Notes: a model not told the origin generated them from the sequence alone. Positions 44,577 to 53,743 are shown, counted from the stretch's first letter. The stretch is DNA of 64,000 bases from CAMDPA01 sp965223035 (GCA_965223035.1 OZ244980.1:62001-126000); one strand, 5' to 3'. Program-made: numbers and translations.

Positions 44577-44730
44577 CTAGATCATCGCGCCTTAAATCGG
44601 AACCGCAACGCCGGTTCAAATTGCGCCGGTTCCGATTTAAGGCGCGAAGATGATCGCTGTTAAAGTGTAGAGCAACTTTCTGCCTTTGATCGGGATCGTT
44701 CCGATTCCGATCAAAGGCAGGTTGCTCTAG
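44577..44730 (+). repeat. F1 repeat, full 154-bp form
   Basis: The sequence runs from CTAGATCATCGCGCC to GGTTGCTCTAG and is nearly identical to the copy at 25624. It lies in the divergent region between DUF2842 and COX15, the only clearly divergent placement in the window. Confidence 0.93.
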
Positions 44731-44800
44731 GCGGATGGCATCATATGTCGACGTCGGTTGTTTGCATCGGTCTGACGTAGGTGGAACGCATAGGTCGATC

Positions 44801-45874
44801 ATGGTGTCGGTGGCCGTAAAGGGTGGCGAGCGGTCGATGGGGCGAGCGGAGCACAACACCCCGGCCGTTCGCAATTGGCTGCTGACGGTGGCGCTCCTGG
44901 TGCTGGTGATGGTCGGTGTTGGCGGGGCGACGCGACTGACGGGCTCGGGCTTGTCGATCACGGAGTGGGCGCCGATCATGGGCGTCATTCCGCCGTTATC
45001 CGACGGGGATTGGCAAGTGGCGTTTGCCAAGTACAAGCAGATTCCGCAGTTCCAACAGGTCAATCTCGGGATGGACCTGGCCGAGTTCAAGGCCATCTAT
45101 TGGTGGGAATGGGGTCACCGCTTTTTGGGCCGACTGATCGGCGTGGTGTTCGCGGTGCCGCTGGTTTGGTTCTGGTGGACGGGGGCGCTGACCAGGCGGC
45201 TCGGTTGGCGGCTCATCGGCTTGTTGGCGCTGGGCGGACTGCAGGGCTTCGTCGGCTGGTACATGGTGCAATCGGGTCTGACGGAGCGTGTGACGGTGAG
45301 TCCGTATCGGCTGGCGCTGCACCTGGGACTAGCGTTCGTCATTTTCGGATGGCTGTTGTGGACCGCGCTTGACGTCGGCCGCGAAACACGGCGTAGCGAT
45401 CGCGGTGCACGCGTTGGTGCCGGCATGCGTTACGGGGCGGCGGGGCTCGTCGGGGTGATCTTGTTGCAGGTGCTTTCGGGGGCCCTGGTCGCCGGGCTCA
45501 AAGCGGGACTGACCTACAACACGTGGCCGCTGATGGATGGGGCACTGGTTCCCGACGGCCTGTTGGCGATGGCACCGTGGTATCTGAATGCCTTTGAGAA
45601 CATCACGATGGTGCAATTCAACCATCGGCTGCTGGCCTACGTCGTGGTGGTTTTGGCTGCTTGGCATCTGTGGTCTGTGCTGAGGGCGGCCAACGATCAA
45701 CCCTTGGTCGGTTCAGCCGTGGTGGTGCTGGTCGCAATATTAGCTCAAGCGGCGCTGGGTATCTGGACGCTGCTGAGTGTGGTGCCGCTGCCGTTGGGCA
45801 TCGCGCATCAAACTGGCGCCGTCGTCGTTTTGGGTGTCGCGATCTGGCACCTGCACCGCGTGTTTCGGAGATAG
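44801..45874 (+). CDS. ctaA: heme A synthase, COX15 type
   Basis: This eight-segment membrane protein oxidises the C8 methyl of heme O to heme A for cytochrome aa3 oxidase. Conserved His are visible in EWGHRFLGR, LALHLGLAFV, FNHRLLAYV and IAHQTGA, and TRLTGSGLSITEWAPIMG is the N-terminal family signature. It is of the long, alphaproteobacterial/mitochondrial type. ATG at 44801 is the best guess; 44837 is also possible, and the frame opens at 44735. The TAG stop is contributed by an F1 short element. Confidence 0.93.
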   Translation: MVSVAVKGGERSMGRAEHNTPAVRNWLLTVALLVLVMVGVGGATRLTGSGLSITEWAPIMGVIPPLSDGDWQVAFAKYKQIPQFQQVNLGMDLAEFKAIYWWEWGHRFLGRLIGVVFAVPLVWFWWTGALTRRLGWRLIGLLALGGLQGFVGWYMVQSGLTERVTVSPYRLALHLGLAFVIFGWLLWTALDVGRETRRSDRGARVGAGMRYGAAGLVGVILLQVLSGALVAGLKAGLTYNTWPLMDGALVPDGLLAMAPWYLNAFENITMVQFNHRLLAYVVVVLAAWHLWSVLRAANDQPLVGSAVVVLVAILAQAALGIWTLLSVVPLPLGIAHQTGAVVVLGVAIWHLHRVFRR

Positions 45875-45934
45875 ATCATCGCGCCTTAAATCGGAACCGC
45901 AAAGCCGATTCCGATTAAGGGCAGGTTGCTCTAG
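45871..45934 (+). repeat. F1 repeat, 64-bp short form
   Basis: ATAGATCATCGCGCC at the left, GCAGGTTGCTCTAG at the right, with the same internal junction as the copies at 13817 and 28851. It lies between convergent ctaA and phenylalanine hydroxylase genes. Confidence 0.9.
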
Positions 45935-45956
45935 CGCGCGTGCGGGGTAACGATGG

Positions 45957-46853
45957 TTACCGCGCGCCGGCGCCTTTGGCCTGGAAGTAGGCCAGGGTGC
46001 CGCGGTTGAAAATGCGATCTTGTGGCAAAACGTCATGCGCTTCGAGGTCCGACAGGCCTTGCAGCCGATCATACAACGCCCCGAAATCTTGATAACAGTC
46101 GGCCAGTAGCTGGTCGAAGCTTTGGATGACGAAGTAGGTTTGCTGAAAATCGTCGATGATATAGTTGGTGCGCATGACACGCTCAAGGTCGAACCCGATG
46201 CGGTTCGGCGATGGATCGGCCAGGGCAAACACGCACTCGGCGGGCGACGACATGATGCCCGCGCCAAACAAGCGCAAGCCGTCGTCGGATTCGATCAGGC
46301 CAAACTCGACCGTATACCAATAGAGCCGGGCGAGGTGGTGCAGTTGGTCGCGCTCGAGCGCGCGTCGACCGCCCTTGCCGTAGGCTTCCATGTAGGCGGC
46401 GTAGACCGGATCGGCCAGCAGCGGAACGTGGCCGAACACGTCGTGGAAAACGTCCGGCTCCATCAGATAGTCCATCTCGCTTTCCGGCCTGATGAAGGCA
46501 CCGGCTGGAAAACGTCGGTTGGCCAGGTGATCGAAAAAAATGTCGTCGGGCACCAACCCGGCGACAGGAACCACGCTCCAGCCGGTGATGGGAGATAGCG
46601 TTGCGCTGAGTTGGGCGAAATCCGGAATGCCGGAGCGCGACAGCTCAAGCGTGGTCATCCAATCGAGAAAAACCTGGCAGGCGCGGTTGGGTAGCAGCGC
46701 GGTCTGCCGCGCAAACAGGCGATCCCACCGTTCATGCTCCTCAGCGGTGTAGGAGGCCCAGGCCTGATCGATCGTAAAGTCCGCATTGCGGGGTGCGTTC
46801 TGGTACCGATTCTTCGACGTGGAACTGGCATCATCAGGGGTTGGGCTGGCCAT
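45957..46853 (-). CDS. phhA: phenylalanine 4-hydroxylase
   Basis: This 298-residue pterin-dependent iron enzyme converts phenylalanine to tyrosine. Ligands are in DVFHDVFGHVPLL (two His) and the later Glu region VEFGLIESDDGLRLFGAGI. Other family segments are VPVAGLVPDDIFFDHLANRR and RRFPAGAFIRPESEMDYL. GAGGAG lies nine bases before ATG 46853; a GTG at 46880 is less likely. No pterin dehydratase gene is adjacent. Confidence 0.95.
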   Translation of the reverse strand: MASPTPDDASSTSKNRYQNAPRNADFTIDQAWASYTAEEHERWDRLFARQTALLPNRACQVFLDWMTTLELSRSGIPDFAQLSATLSPITGWSVVPVAGLVPDDIFFDHLANRRFPAGAFIRPESEMDYLMEPDVFHDVFGHVPLLADPVYAAYMEAYGKGGRRALERDQLHHLARLYWYTVEFGLIESDDGLRLFGAGIMSSPAECVFALADPSPNRIGFDLERVMRTNYIIDDFQQTYFVIQSFDQLLADCYQDFGALYDRLQGLSDLEAHDVLPQDRIFNRGTLAYFQAKGAGAR

Positions 46854-46989
46854 CCGCGCGCCCTCCTCGACAGGTGTCACCGGCGCTGGGTAGCGCCGCC
46901 GGATCGCTTTGCCCTCAATAGCGCGCGTGCCGCCGCCGCTTCAAGGGGAAGCTGCGCGGCGTATCACATTCAGCACCAGCCGATGTCCG

Positions 46990-47517
46990 CTATCCCTTCA
47001 AATGGGCATCTTTGTTTTGATACAGTTTGTCGTCTGCATAGCCCATCGTCTCGGGCTTGCCGCGACCCAACATGACCTGAAAGTAAACCGGTTCCAAACT
47101 GTTGTTGTCGTAGCCATGGATCACGCCGGCTGGACAAGAGATGCATTCCCATGGGCCAAGTCGAGTCGTGAGCCGGCGGCCATCTTCGTCCTCGACAAAC
47201 ACGTCCAGCAGACCCTGGAGCACGAAAAAGCACTCCTCGACCTCATGGGTGTGCGGCGCGTTGCCTTGACCGGGCTCCACATACATGATCGAGAGCGTGA
47301 AATTGCCGGCCGGAATCACGGTCGGGTCATCATGCTTGCCAGAGCCGCCGGCGCCGATAAAGCGATGCTGCGCCCGCTTCCAGCCTTCGATTTTGGCGTC
47401 CTCAAAAGCATTCCAGTCCGGCGTCTTGTCCTTGAAGCGGCCGATGCTGCGCTGCATGATCTCTTCGAGCGGAACGCCGACGAGATGCGGTGGGCGGGGA
47501 TGGCGAGCGACGCTCAT
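46990..47517 (-). CDS. cupin-domain protein
   Basis: The 175-residue product contains one cupin barrel with motif 1 GNAPHTHEVEECFFVLQG (His, His, Glu ligands) and motif 2 PAGVIHGYDN (third His). A metal-dependent dioxygenase or a binding protein is possible. The N-terminal 50 residues are unrecognised. It lies upstream of phhA on the same strand at 136 bases; a shared aromatic pathway is only a suggestion. Confidence 0.8.
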   Translation of the reverse strand: MSVARHPRPPHLVGVPLEEIMQRSIGRFKDKTPDWNAFEDAKIEGWKRAQHRFIGAGGSGKHDDPTVIPAGNFTLSIMYVEPGQGNAPHTHEVEECFFVLQGLLDVFVEDEDGRRLTTRLGPWECISCPAGVIHGYDNNSLEPVYFQVMLGRGKPETMGYADDKLYQNKDAHLKG

Positions 47518-47667
47518 GGGTTGGCCTCGTGCGAGTTGTGGCTGTTGACCGGGACATTGAACCGTAGCGAGGGGCGAGGGCTGCCGTCAACTCGCCGGCG
47601 TAGTCAACCAGCGGCGCGTCGGCCAGCATCGGGTGTTCGCGTCGGCCTTGGTCGCGATCGGTCGCGG

Positions 47668-48141
47668 TTAAGCCTTGCGCTCCCAGCGGCCGCCGGCTGC
47701 TTGCTGCCAGTAGGTCACATCGCAGCCCTCGCCCTTCAGTGTGGTCCAATGCTGACGGGCCGAGGCGACGGCGGTCTGATCGCGACCGTCGAATATCAGC
47801 ACGATGCGTTGATAAAGCGACAGCTCGTGCGCCGCGCTCGGCTCGGCACCGTCGACAAGGAACCGGACGGTCGCACCGTTCGGGTTCTCAGCGCCGGTGG
47901 TGAGGTATATGGGGTGCCGCTCCGGGCGCCCTTCTCTGGCGCTGCCGTGCGGAAGAAAGCTGTCGGGTCGCCAGGTCCACAGATGCTGATCCAAGGCTGC
48001 CAAGCGCTCGGTGGAACCGGCCTGGACAACGGCGCGCCAGCCGCGCTGCAGCGTCTTTTCGAGCAACTGCGGGAGCACCGATTCCAGCGGCCGATGCTGA
48101 AGGTGATAGAACAGCACTTCAGGTGGGCGCGATGCTGACAT
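47668..48141 (-). CDS. holC: DNA polymerase III chi subunit
   Basis: The 157-residue protein matches HolC, which links the clamp loader to SSB. Visible are VLFYHLQHRPLESVLPQLLE, RGWRAVVQAGSTERLAALDQ, LWTWRPDSFLPHG and the C-terminal FDGRDQTAVASARQHW and GCDVTYWQQ. It is often next to pepA in alphaproteobacteria; pepA is not seen here. It is oriented with egtBD upstream on the same strand, 200 bases away. Confidence 0.9.
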   Translation of the reverse strand: MSASRPPEVLFYHLQHRPLESVLPQLLEKTLQRGWRAVVQAGSTERLAALDQHLWTWRPDSFLPHGSAREGRPERHPIYLTTGAENPNGATVRFLVDGAEPSAAHELSLYQRIVLIFDGRDQTAVASARQHWTTLKGEGCDVTYWQQAAGGRWERKA

Positions 48142-48341
48142 GCAGGCGATCTCTTAGTGATGGTCTTGTTGGTCTGGCCGCCACCGTGAGCCAAAAACCG
48201 GTCCCTTAGGCCGCTTAGGCAGTGCCCATCGGCTCAAAGCGCGGTAACCTTCCGATGCTGCGGACGCACTCGATCTCAGCTTTGCGGCGAGTTTAAGCCG
48301 GCAATACCTTGCGGGGTTGATCCATCTCCAACGATCACGCC

Positions 48342-49316
48342 CTAAGCACAGCCCAATAGATGCACGCTGAACTGTTTATCATCGTCGGTCCATACACCCA
48401 GTGGCTGCCACTTGGATTCGCCTGCCAACGCTTGAAACTGATCGATTGAATATTTGTAGGAATTCTCGGTGTGTATGGTTTCGCCCGAGCGGAACGTGAA
48501 GCGACGGCCGCTGATCGGTATCTCCTGGTCCTTCTCGCTCACCAGATGCATCTCAACGCGACCCTCGCCAGGATTGTAAATCGCTTCATGGCGAAAACTG
48601 TCAAGATCGATGCCGCCGTCAAGCTCGCGATTAATGCGCGCGAGCAGGTTGAGATTAAAGTCGGAGGTGACGCCAGCGGAATCATTATAGGCCCTGATCA
48701 GCTTGCGAACTTCTTTTTTCAAATCGATGCCGATGATCAGTTGGCTGTCCGAGCCGAGGGTAAGGCGCATCGCGCCCAGCAGTTTTGCCGCGTCCGCCGG
48801 GACCAAGTTGCCGAGCGTCGAGCCGGGAAAAAAACCGACGCGGCGGTAACCGGTGAGATCCGAAGGGACGTCGATCGGCTTGGAGAAATCGCCGACCAAC
48901 GGCCGGATGTCGAGCCTCGGGTAGCGCGCGGCCAGGCGCTGGCGCGCATCTGCCAGCGCGCTCTGCGATATGTCGATGGGGATGTAGGCGGCGAGATTGG
49001 GCATATGGTCGATCAGAATCTCGGTTTTCAGGCTGGATCCCGAGCCGAATTCCACCAGAACGGTATCCTGCCCCAAACCGGACGCGATTTCCGCCACGTG
49101 GGCCTTCAGGATCGCGACCTCGATGCGGGTCGGATAATACTCCGGCAACTGTGTGATCTGCTCAAACAGCTCGCTGCCGCGTGCGTCGTAAAAAAATCGC
49201 GACGGCAGAGATTTTTTTGGCTTGGACAGACCGGCGACGACGGCCGTGGCGAACTCCTGCACGCGTTCCTCAGCCGTCTGCTGGGCCGAGAGCTTGGCGA
49301 GTGCTGAATTGGTCAT
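48342..49316 (-). CDS. egtD: L-histidine N-alpha-methyltransferase
   Basis: EgtD trimethylates histidine to hercynine, the first step of ergothioneine synthesis. The 324-residue product has FFYDARGSELFEQITQLPEY, the SAM loop LVEFGSGSSLKTEILID and PGSTLGNLVP. It starts with an ATGA overlap on the egtB stop codon, so the two are translationally coupled. EgtA, C and E are not here, which is usual for the alphaproteobacterial route with EgtB using Cys-containing donors variably. Confidence 0.94.
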   Translation of the reverse strand: MTNSALAKLSAQQTAEERVQEFATAVVAGLSKPKKSLPSRFFYDARGSELFEQITQLPEYYPTRIEVAILKAHVAEIASGLGQDTVLVEFGSGSSLKTEILIDHMPNLAAYIPIDISQSALADARQRLAARYPRLDIRPLVGDFSKPIDVPSDLTGYRRVGFFPGSTLGNLVPADAAKLLGAMRLTLGSDSQLIIGIDLKKEVRKLIRAYNDSAGVTSDFNLNLLARINRELDGGIDLDSFRHEAIYNPGEGRVEMHLVSEKDQEIPISGRRFTFRSGETIHTENSYKYSIDQFQALAGESKWQPLGVWTDDDKQFSVHLLGCA

Positions 49317-50656
49317 GTGTCGATGTCTCCCGCGAGCCGGACGCCCATAAACTGCCAGCGCTGATGGGGGTAGAAATAGTTGCGATAGGTCGCGCGTGAA
49401 TGACCGTCGGGGGTGGCGCAGGAGGCTCCTCGCAGCACCTGCTGACTCACCATAAATTTGCCGTTGTATTCACCGAGGGCCCCGGCCGGTGGCCGATAGC
49501 CGGGATATGGCGCGTAAGCGCTCGACGTCCACTCCCAGACATCGCCGAACATCTGCCGAAGTTGACCGCTTGCGGCGCGCGCAGGTAGCGGTCGCAGCGC
49601 GCGCGTGCCCAAGGTGTTTCGATCGGCTGCGTTTTGATCGGCTGCGTTTTGATCGGTTGTGTTACGATCGGTTGCCGCGCCATTTGCCGCCGTCTCCCAC
49701 TCGAATTCCGTCGGCAATCGCTTGCCGGCCCAGCGGGCGTACGCATCGGCCTCGTAGTAACTGACATGACAAACTGGCGCAAGCGGATCGACGGGTGCAG
49801 CTCCCTCCAGCGACATCACCCACCACTGATCATCGCGCTTGAACCAATAAAGCGGCGCCTGCCAGCCCGCTTGGTTGACCGCGACCCAACCGTCGGACAA
49901 CCACAGCATCGGCTCGCCATAGCCGCCGTCGGCGATGAAGGCCAGCCACTCCGCATTGGTAATCAGTCGGTCGGCCAACCGGAACGGTTGAACCAACACG
50001 TCGTGCCGCGGGAACTCGTTATCCCAGCCGAAGCTGGTCCCGGCGTTTCCGACCCGCCGTATGCCAGCGTCGAAGCTGATCCAATTGATGCAATCCAGAT
50101 CGCCGCCGGTCGCGCGAGGATGGGGCTTGCGATAGTGCGGCTGCAGCGGGCTCGCGGCGAACAACGCGAGACAATCGGTGAGCAACAGCTCTTGATGTTG
50201 CTGTTCATGATTGATGCCGATTTCGATCAACCGGCATATCTCTTGGTCGGTCGCGTCGTCGCCGGATAGCAGTTGACGCAGCGCCGCATCGACATGCTCG
50301 CGGTAGGCGAGAACGCGCTCACTGGTTGGTCGCGTCAGCAGGCCGCGCTTGGGTCGCGGTTGACGCGCACCCTGCGTTTCGTAGTACGAATTAAAGCAGT
50401 AGTTGAACGTCTCGTCGAAGACGCGATAGCCTGCCAAATGCCTGGCAAGAATGAACGTCTCGAAAAACCAGGTGACGTGCGCCAGGTGCCACTTTGTCGG
50501 GCTGGCGTCATCCATGGCCTGTACGACCATGTCTTCGGCACTGAGTGGATCGGCAAGATCAACTGTCAACTGCCGGGTGGCGAACAGCCGATCGGCCAGC
50601 GAGACCTCTCCGGAAGCGCCGACGACGTCGATTGAAACTTGCGCGTGCTGAGACAC
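49313..50656 (-). CDS. egtB: ergothioneine biosynthesis sulfoxide synthase
   Basis: This iron enzyme joins hercynine with a thiol donor. Residues of the N-terminal DinB-like domain include KWHLAHVTWFFETFIL and the His-rich NHEQQHQELLL (iron ligands), followed by the formylglycine-generating-enzyme-like domain with GNAGTSFGWDNEFPRH, the KRLPTEFEWETA segment and FGDVWEWTSSAYAPYPGY. A small insertion with repeated DQNAA/DRNTT units follows FEWETAANG; it reads like an expanded 15-bp repeat and lies where most EgtB proteins have only a few residues. GTG 50656 (GAGGGGG upstream) was chosen; ATG 50674 is the alternative. Confidence 0.92.
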   Translation of the reverse strand: MSQHAQVSIDVVGASGEVSLADRLFATRQLTVDLADPLSAEDMVVQAMDDASPTKWHLAHVTWFFETFILARHLAGYRVFDETFNYCFNSYYETQGARQPRPKRGLLTRPTSERVLAYREHVDAALRQLLSGDDATDQEICRLIEIGINHEQQHQELLLTDCLALFAASPLQPHYRKPHPRATGGDLDCINWISFDAGIRRVGNAGTSFGWDNEFPRHDVLVQPFRLADRLITNAEWLAFIADGGYGEPMLWLSDGWVAVNQAGWQAPLYWFKRDDQWWVMSLEGAAPVDPLAPVCHVSYYEADAYARWAGKRLPTEFEWETAANGAATDRNTTDQNAADQNAADRNTLGTRALRPLPARAASGQLRQMFGDVWEWTSSAYAPYPGYRPPAGALGEYNGKFMVSQQVLRGASCATPDGHSRATYRNYFYPHQRWQFMGVRLAGDIDT

Positions 50657-50931
50657 TTGCGCCCCCTCTTTCATTTTCGATAAGCCGATGGGCAAGAAAC
50701 TTGTCGGCCAGCACCTTGCAAGAGTGGCTCGGAGTTGCGGGTCTAAGCTTTGGTTTGGCACCCGAACATCGGATTGACAACCCCGTGAGCGATGCTCGAA
50801 CCGATCAGACGACGGATCGCAGGTTTACGTTATCGGCCGTGTACGCCGGTCGCTGTGGCGGCGCGCGGCCACGCAAGAGCACAAATCTCCATCGCTTCCG
50901 CAGCCTCCCAATCCAACCCAATTAGGCCTTC

Positions 50932-51285
50932 AATTGGGTGAGCCCGAGGATCCTCGCAAAGAATGCGACGTAGTCGGCGCTCGTTAGAATCCGCCGGCAT
51001 CGAGTCCTCGTAAATCCAGACGGCGTTGGCGTTGCGGTGTGCGTGAGACGTCAACGCATAATAGGAGGCAACGCCCGTGTGTGGGCGATGCGTCCGATGT
51101 TTGGTTCGCTGAAGATATGTCATGTCGACGTCGGCCGTTGGAATGTATTGCACATCGGCACGACCCTTTACGCGCAAAGTGATCGCGCGCTTGGTGTTGG
51201 GGAAGCAAAGTCCACGCCGTGTCAATTGCACGCGGTTTGGATTGGACTTGAGCTCAACGGGATTGGACGCCGGCTGATCGGGCAT
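50932..51285 (-). pseudogene. DUF427 protein with a frameshift near the C terminus
   Basis: The ATG at 51285 has CAGGAG upstream and the frame reads DUF427-like segments: VQYIPTADVDMTYLQRTKHR, then PHTGVASYYAL and NAVWIYEDSMPA. At about 50990-50995 one extra base shifts the frame; in the next frame ILTSADYVAFFARILGLTQL follows, the expected family ending, with a TAA at 50932. In the original frame translation runs on to 50830 with unrelated sequence. Either the gene is inactivated late or a base is miscalled. DUF427 function is unknown. Confidence 0.65.
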
Positions 51286-51628
51286 GTGTCACTCCTGACT
51301 TGGGAGGCAGGCCGCGAAGCTGAGGTGACGATCAGGACAGTGCTGATACTGCGCTCAGTGTGCGTTGGAATGAGCGAAAGCGAAGCGCCATCGCCGGACG
51401 ACGGGATCCCACGGGTGGGATGCCCCCAATACATAGTATGAGATTGGGGGTTCTGGAACCCAAAAAATGTAGCAATTGCGAAGACAATGCGTAACGATGG
51501 CATCCATCGTGGTGCTCAGTGGGCGGCGGATCGACGCGTCACGAAGTGGATCAATTCGCGCAGTCACGATCGAATCTCCGGGATCGACGATGTCGGCCGT
51601 CCGCTCGGTTGCGCGCAATAAATGCGGG
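51286..51628. other. intergenic with hairpin
   Basis: This 343-base stretch upstream of the DUF427 gene contains an 8-bp stem (CCCCCAAT at 51423-51430 and ATTGGGGG at 51443-51450) without a T-run, preceded by ATCCCAC/GTGGGAT pairing. No gene is supported. Confidence 0.45.
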
Positions 51629-51714
51629 CTGGATCATCGTGCCTTAAGATGGTGAGCACCTTTCTGCTCTTCATCGGAATCGGAACGATCCCGATGAAGA
51701 GCAGGTTGCTTTAG
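51629..51714 (+). repeat. F1 repeat, deleted copy
   Basis: The left tip TGGATCATCGTGCCTTAAG joins directly to a diverged B hairpin (CTGCTCTTCATCGG and CCGATGAAGAGCAG), ending GGTTGCTTTAG. The arms of the hairpin have changed together. Confidence 0.8.
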
Positions 51715-51726
51715 GGCGTGTTAGAA

Positions 51727-51880
51727 CTAGATCATCGCGCCCTAAATCGGAACCGCAACGCCGATTCCAATTGCGCCGGTTCCGATTTAAGGCGCAAAGA
51801 TGATCGCTGTTAAAGTGGTGAGCAACTTCCTGCCTTTAATCGGGATCGTTCCGATTCCGATTAAAGGCAGGTTGCTCTAG
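51727..51880 (+). repeat. F1 repeat, full 154-bp form
   Basis: A complete copy from CTAGATCATCGCGCC to GGTTGCTCTAG with both hairpins and centre. It is 13 bases after another F1 and directly before an F2. Confidence 0.93.
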
Positions 51881-51992
51881 GGCAACCATCTTGCTCCCCG
51901 CCCCGGCCACCCACGCAAGCGGGCCATTGGGCGGTCGGCTGGGGAGCGGGCCGGTACGGGTAATCCGCCTTAGGCGGACATGATCTGGAGCA
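51881..51992 (+). repeat. F2 repeat, full-length, diverged left arm
   Basis: GCAACCATCTTGCTCCCC replaces the usual left arm; a core with CTCCCCGCCC and GGGAGCGGG arms follows, then GGGCCGGTACGGGTAATCCG and CCTTAGGCGGACATGATCT, the F2 right end. Confidence 0.8.
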
Positions 51993-52124
51993 TCAGGTGC
52001 GGCGGCCTGCGGGCTTGCTCGGTTGCGGCCCAATACGGTGCCGATGGACACCAGAATTGCTGCAGGGCAAATGTGAATTGCGGTCAAAAGGTCGCGCGAA
52101 TTGGGCTGTGAGATCGGGTGGCGC

Positions 52125-53579
52125 TCAATACCAGCTTTTCGGGATCACATCAGCGAATTTGGCTTGCAGCTGCTGATCCAGGGCCGCTGAATTGCGCACG
52201 GTGGCGGGCCAATCCTTGAGGCGACTCCATGGTTTGCAGGCATCGATCACCATGCGGCTGTTGAGATTGTGTTTTTCCCCGTACGCCATCGGATCCAAAT
52301 GGGTCGACCAGCAGCCTTGGAGGATCTCCACGTCGTCCTTGGGATCGCATCGCGTGCAGATAGACCAGACGACGTCGTCCATATTGGACGGATCGATGTC
52401 ATCGTCCACCACAACGACAACGCGATTAGCATAGGCGCCAGCATGGCATTGGGAGGCGACCAACCCGGCCTGCTTCGCATGTCCACCGTACATTTGCTTG
52501 ATCGAAACGGTGAGCCACATCCGGCTGCCGCCGGCTTCGTGGCTCCACACGCCCATCACGCCGGGAACGCCGGCCGCCTCGATCTCCTGCCAGACGGCGC
52601 CGGCGCGGGCGGTGCCGCGGTAAAAGGTGTCGTCGTTCGGTGGGATCGCCGGCAGTGCGCCGGTCAAAACCGGATCGTTGCGGTGCCAGAAGGTCTTAAC
52701 GCGAATGGCCGGTCGCATTTCAGCGCCGCCGGCATAGTAGCCGGTCCATTCGCCGAGCGGCCCCTCCAAGATGAGGTCGTCTTTGTGCACGAAGCCCTCG
52801 AACGCGATCTCCGCTTCGGCCGGGACCGGAAGACCGGTTTGCGGTCCTTTGATGATGCGGATCGCTTGTCCAAGTAGCCCCCCAGCAGCGGCAAATTCAT
52901 CGATTCCATAGGGGATTTCAAGGCCCGCTACCGAAAAAAGACCGGGATGGACGCCGGCGACCACCACGATCGGACAAGGTTGGCCGCGGTCGTGGTACTT
53001 CCTCATCAGGATGTCGCCATGCTTACCCTTGGAGATCATCACCGAGGCGACGTTGCGATCGTGCACTTGCACCCGGTAGCAGCCATAGTTGATCCAACCG
53101 GTGTCCGGGTCCTGCATGATGACCATGCCGCCGGTTCCGATGTAATAGCCGCCGTCGCCTTCATGCCAGCGCGGGGTCGGGATGCTGAGCAAATTGATCT
53201 CATCGCCCGTGAACGTGTTCTCGAGCAGTGCGCCGTGGTTGACCTCCTTGGGGGGAAGGCTTGGCGCGTCTTTCATGTAATCGCGCCAAAACCGCACCAA
53301 CTCGACTTCGCTCGTCTCCGGCGGCAGACCGATCGACAGGGCGATGCGTTTGACGGACGTGAACAGGTTGGCCACCACGCGAAAGCCCTTGTCGTAGCCG
53401 GGAATGTCCTCGAACAGGATGGCAGGTCGGCCCATCTTCCGCATCGCGACATCGACGATGCCGCCAATCTCCTTTTCACGCTCCGCTCCGCTGACGGTGA
53501 GCAGCTCCCCGGCATCGTGCATTTGCGCCAGCCAACTGCGCAGATCTTGATGGGTTTCGATCCGGTTCAGCGTATCCAT
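52125..53579 (-). CDS. UbiD-family decarboxylase (second of two)
   Basis: The 484-residue product is a second UbiD enzyme. Family features are GRPAILFEDIPGYDKGFRVV, PTPRWHEGDGGYYIGTGGM, PVPAEAEIAFEG with EGPLGEWTGYY, and the C-terminal DDDIDPSNMDDVVWSICTRC. It is distinct from the copy at 12005 and resembles the vanillate/hydroxybenzoate or phenolic acid type more (Glu in EAEIAFEGF). AGGAGG precedes ATG 53579. A TctC-like binding protein gene lies just upstream on the same strand, so import of an organic acid and its decarboxylation may be linked. Confidence 0.92.
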   Translation of the reverse strand: MDTLNRIETHQDLRSWLAQMHDAGELLTVSGAEREKEIGGIVDVAMRKMGRPAILFEDIPGYDKGFRVVANLFTSVKRIALSIGLPPETSEVELVRFWRDYMKDAPSLPPKEVNHGALLENTFTGDEINLLSIPTPRWHEGDGGYYIGTGGMVIMQDPDTGWINYGCYRVQVHDRNVASVMISKGKHGDILMRKYHDRGQPCPIVVVAGVHPGLFSVAGLEIPYGIDEFAAAGGLLGQAIRIIKGPQTGLPVPAEAEIAFEGFVHKDDLILEGPLGEWTGYYAGGAEMRPAIRVKTFWHRNDPVLTGALPAIPPNDDTFYRGTARAGAVWQEIEAAGVPGVMGVWSHEAGGSRMWLTVSIKQMYGGHAKQAGLVASQCHAGAYANRVVVVVDDDIDPSNMDDVVWSICTRCDPKDDVEILQGCWSTHLDPMAYGEKHNLNSRMVIDACKPWSRLKDWPATVRNSAALDQQLQAKFADVIPKSWY

Positions 53580-53743
53580 TAACGTCCTCCTGCGCGCATG
53601 CTGGCCGCATTTGGTGAAGGCATAGTCGTTGGCGGGCCCATTGCCAAGCGGCGGTGCCGACGCCGATGTTGGCAAGCCATCAAGGAGATGCTCATGCCCG
53701 CCCCGACCGGGGCGGGCTCCGCAGCCGGGTGGATCGGTACTGA

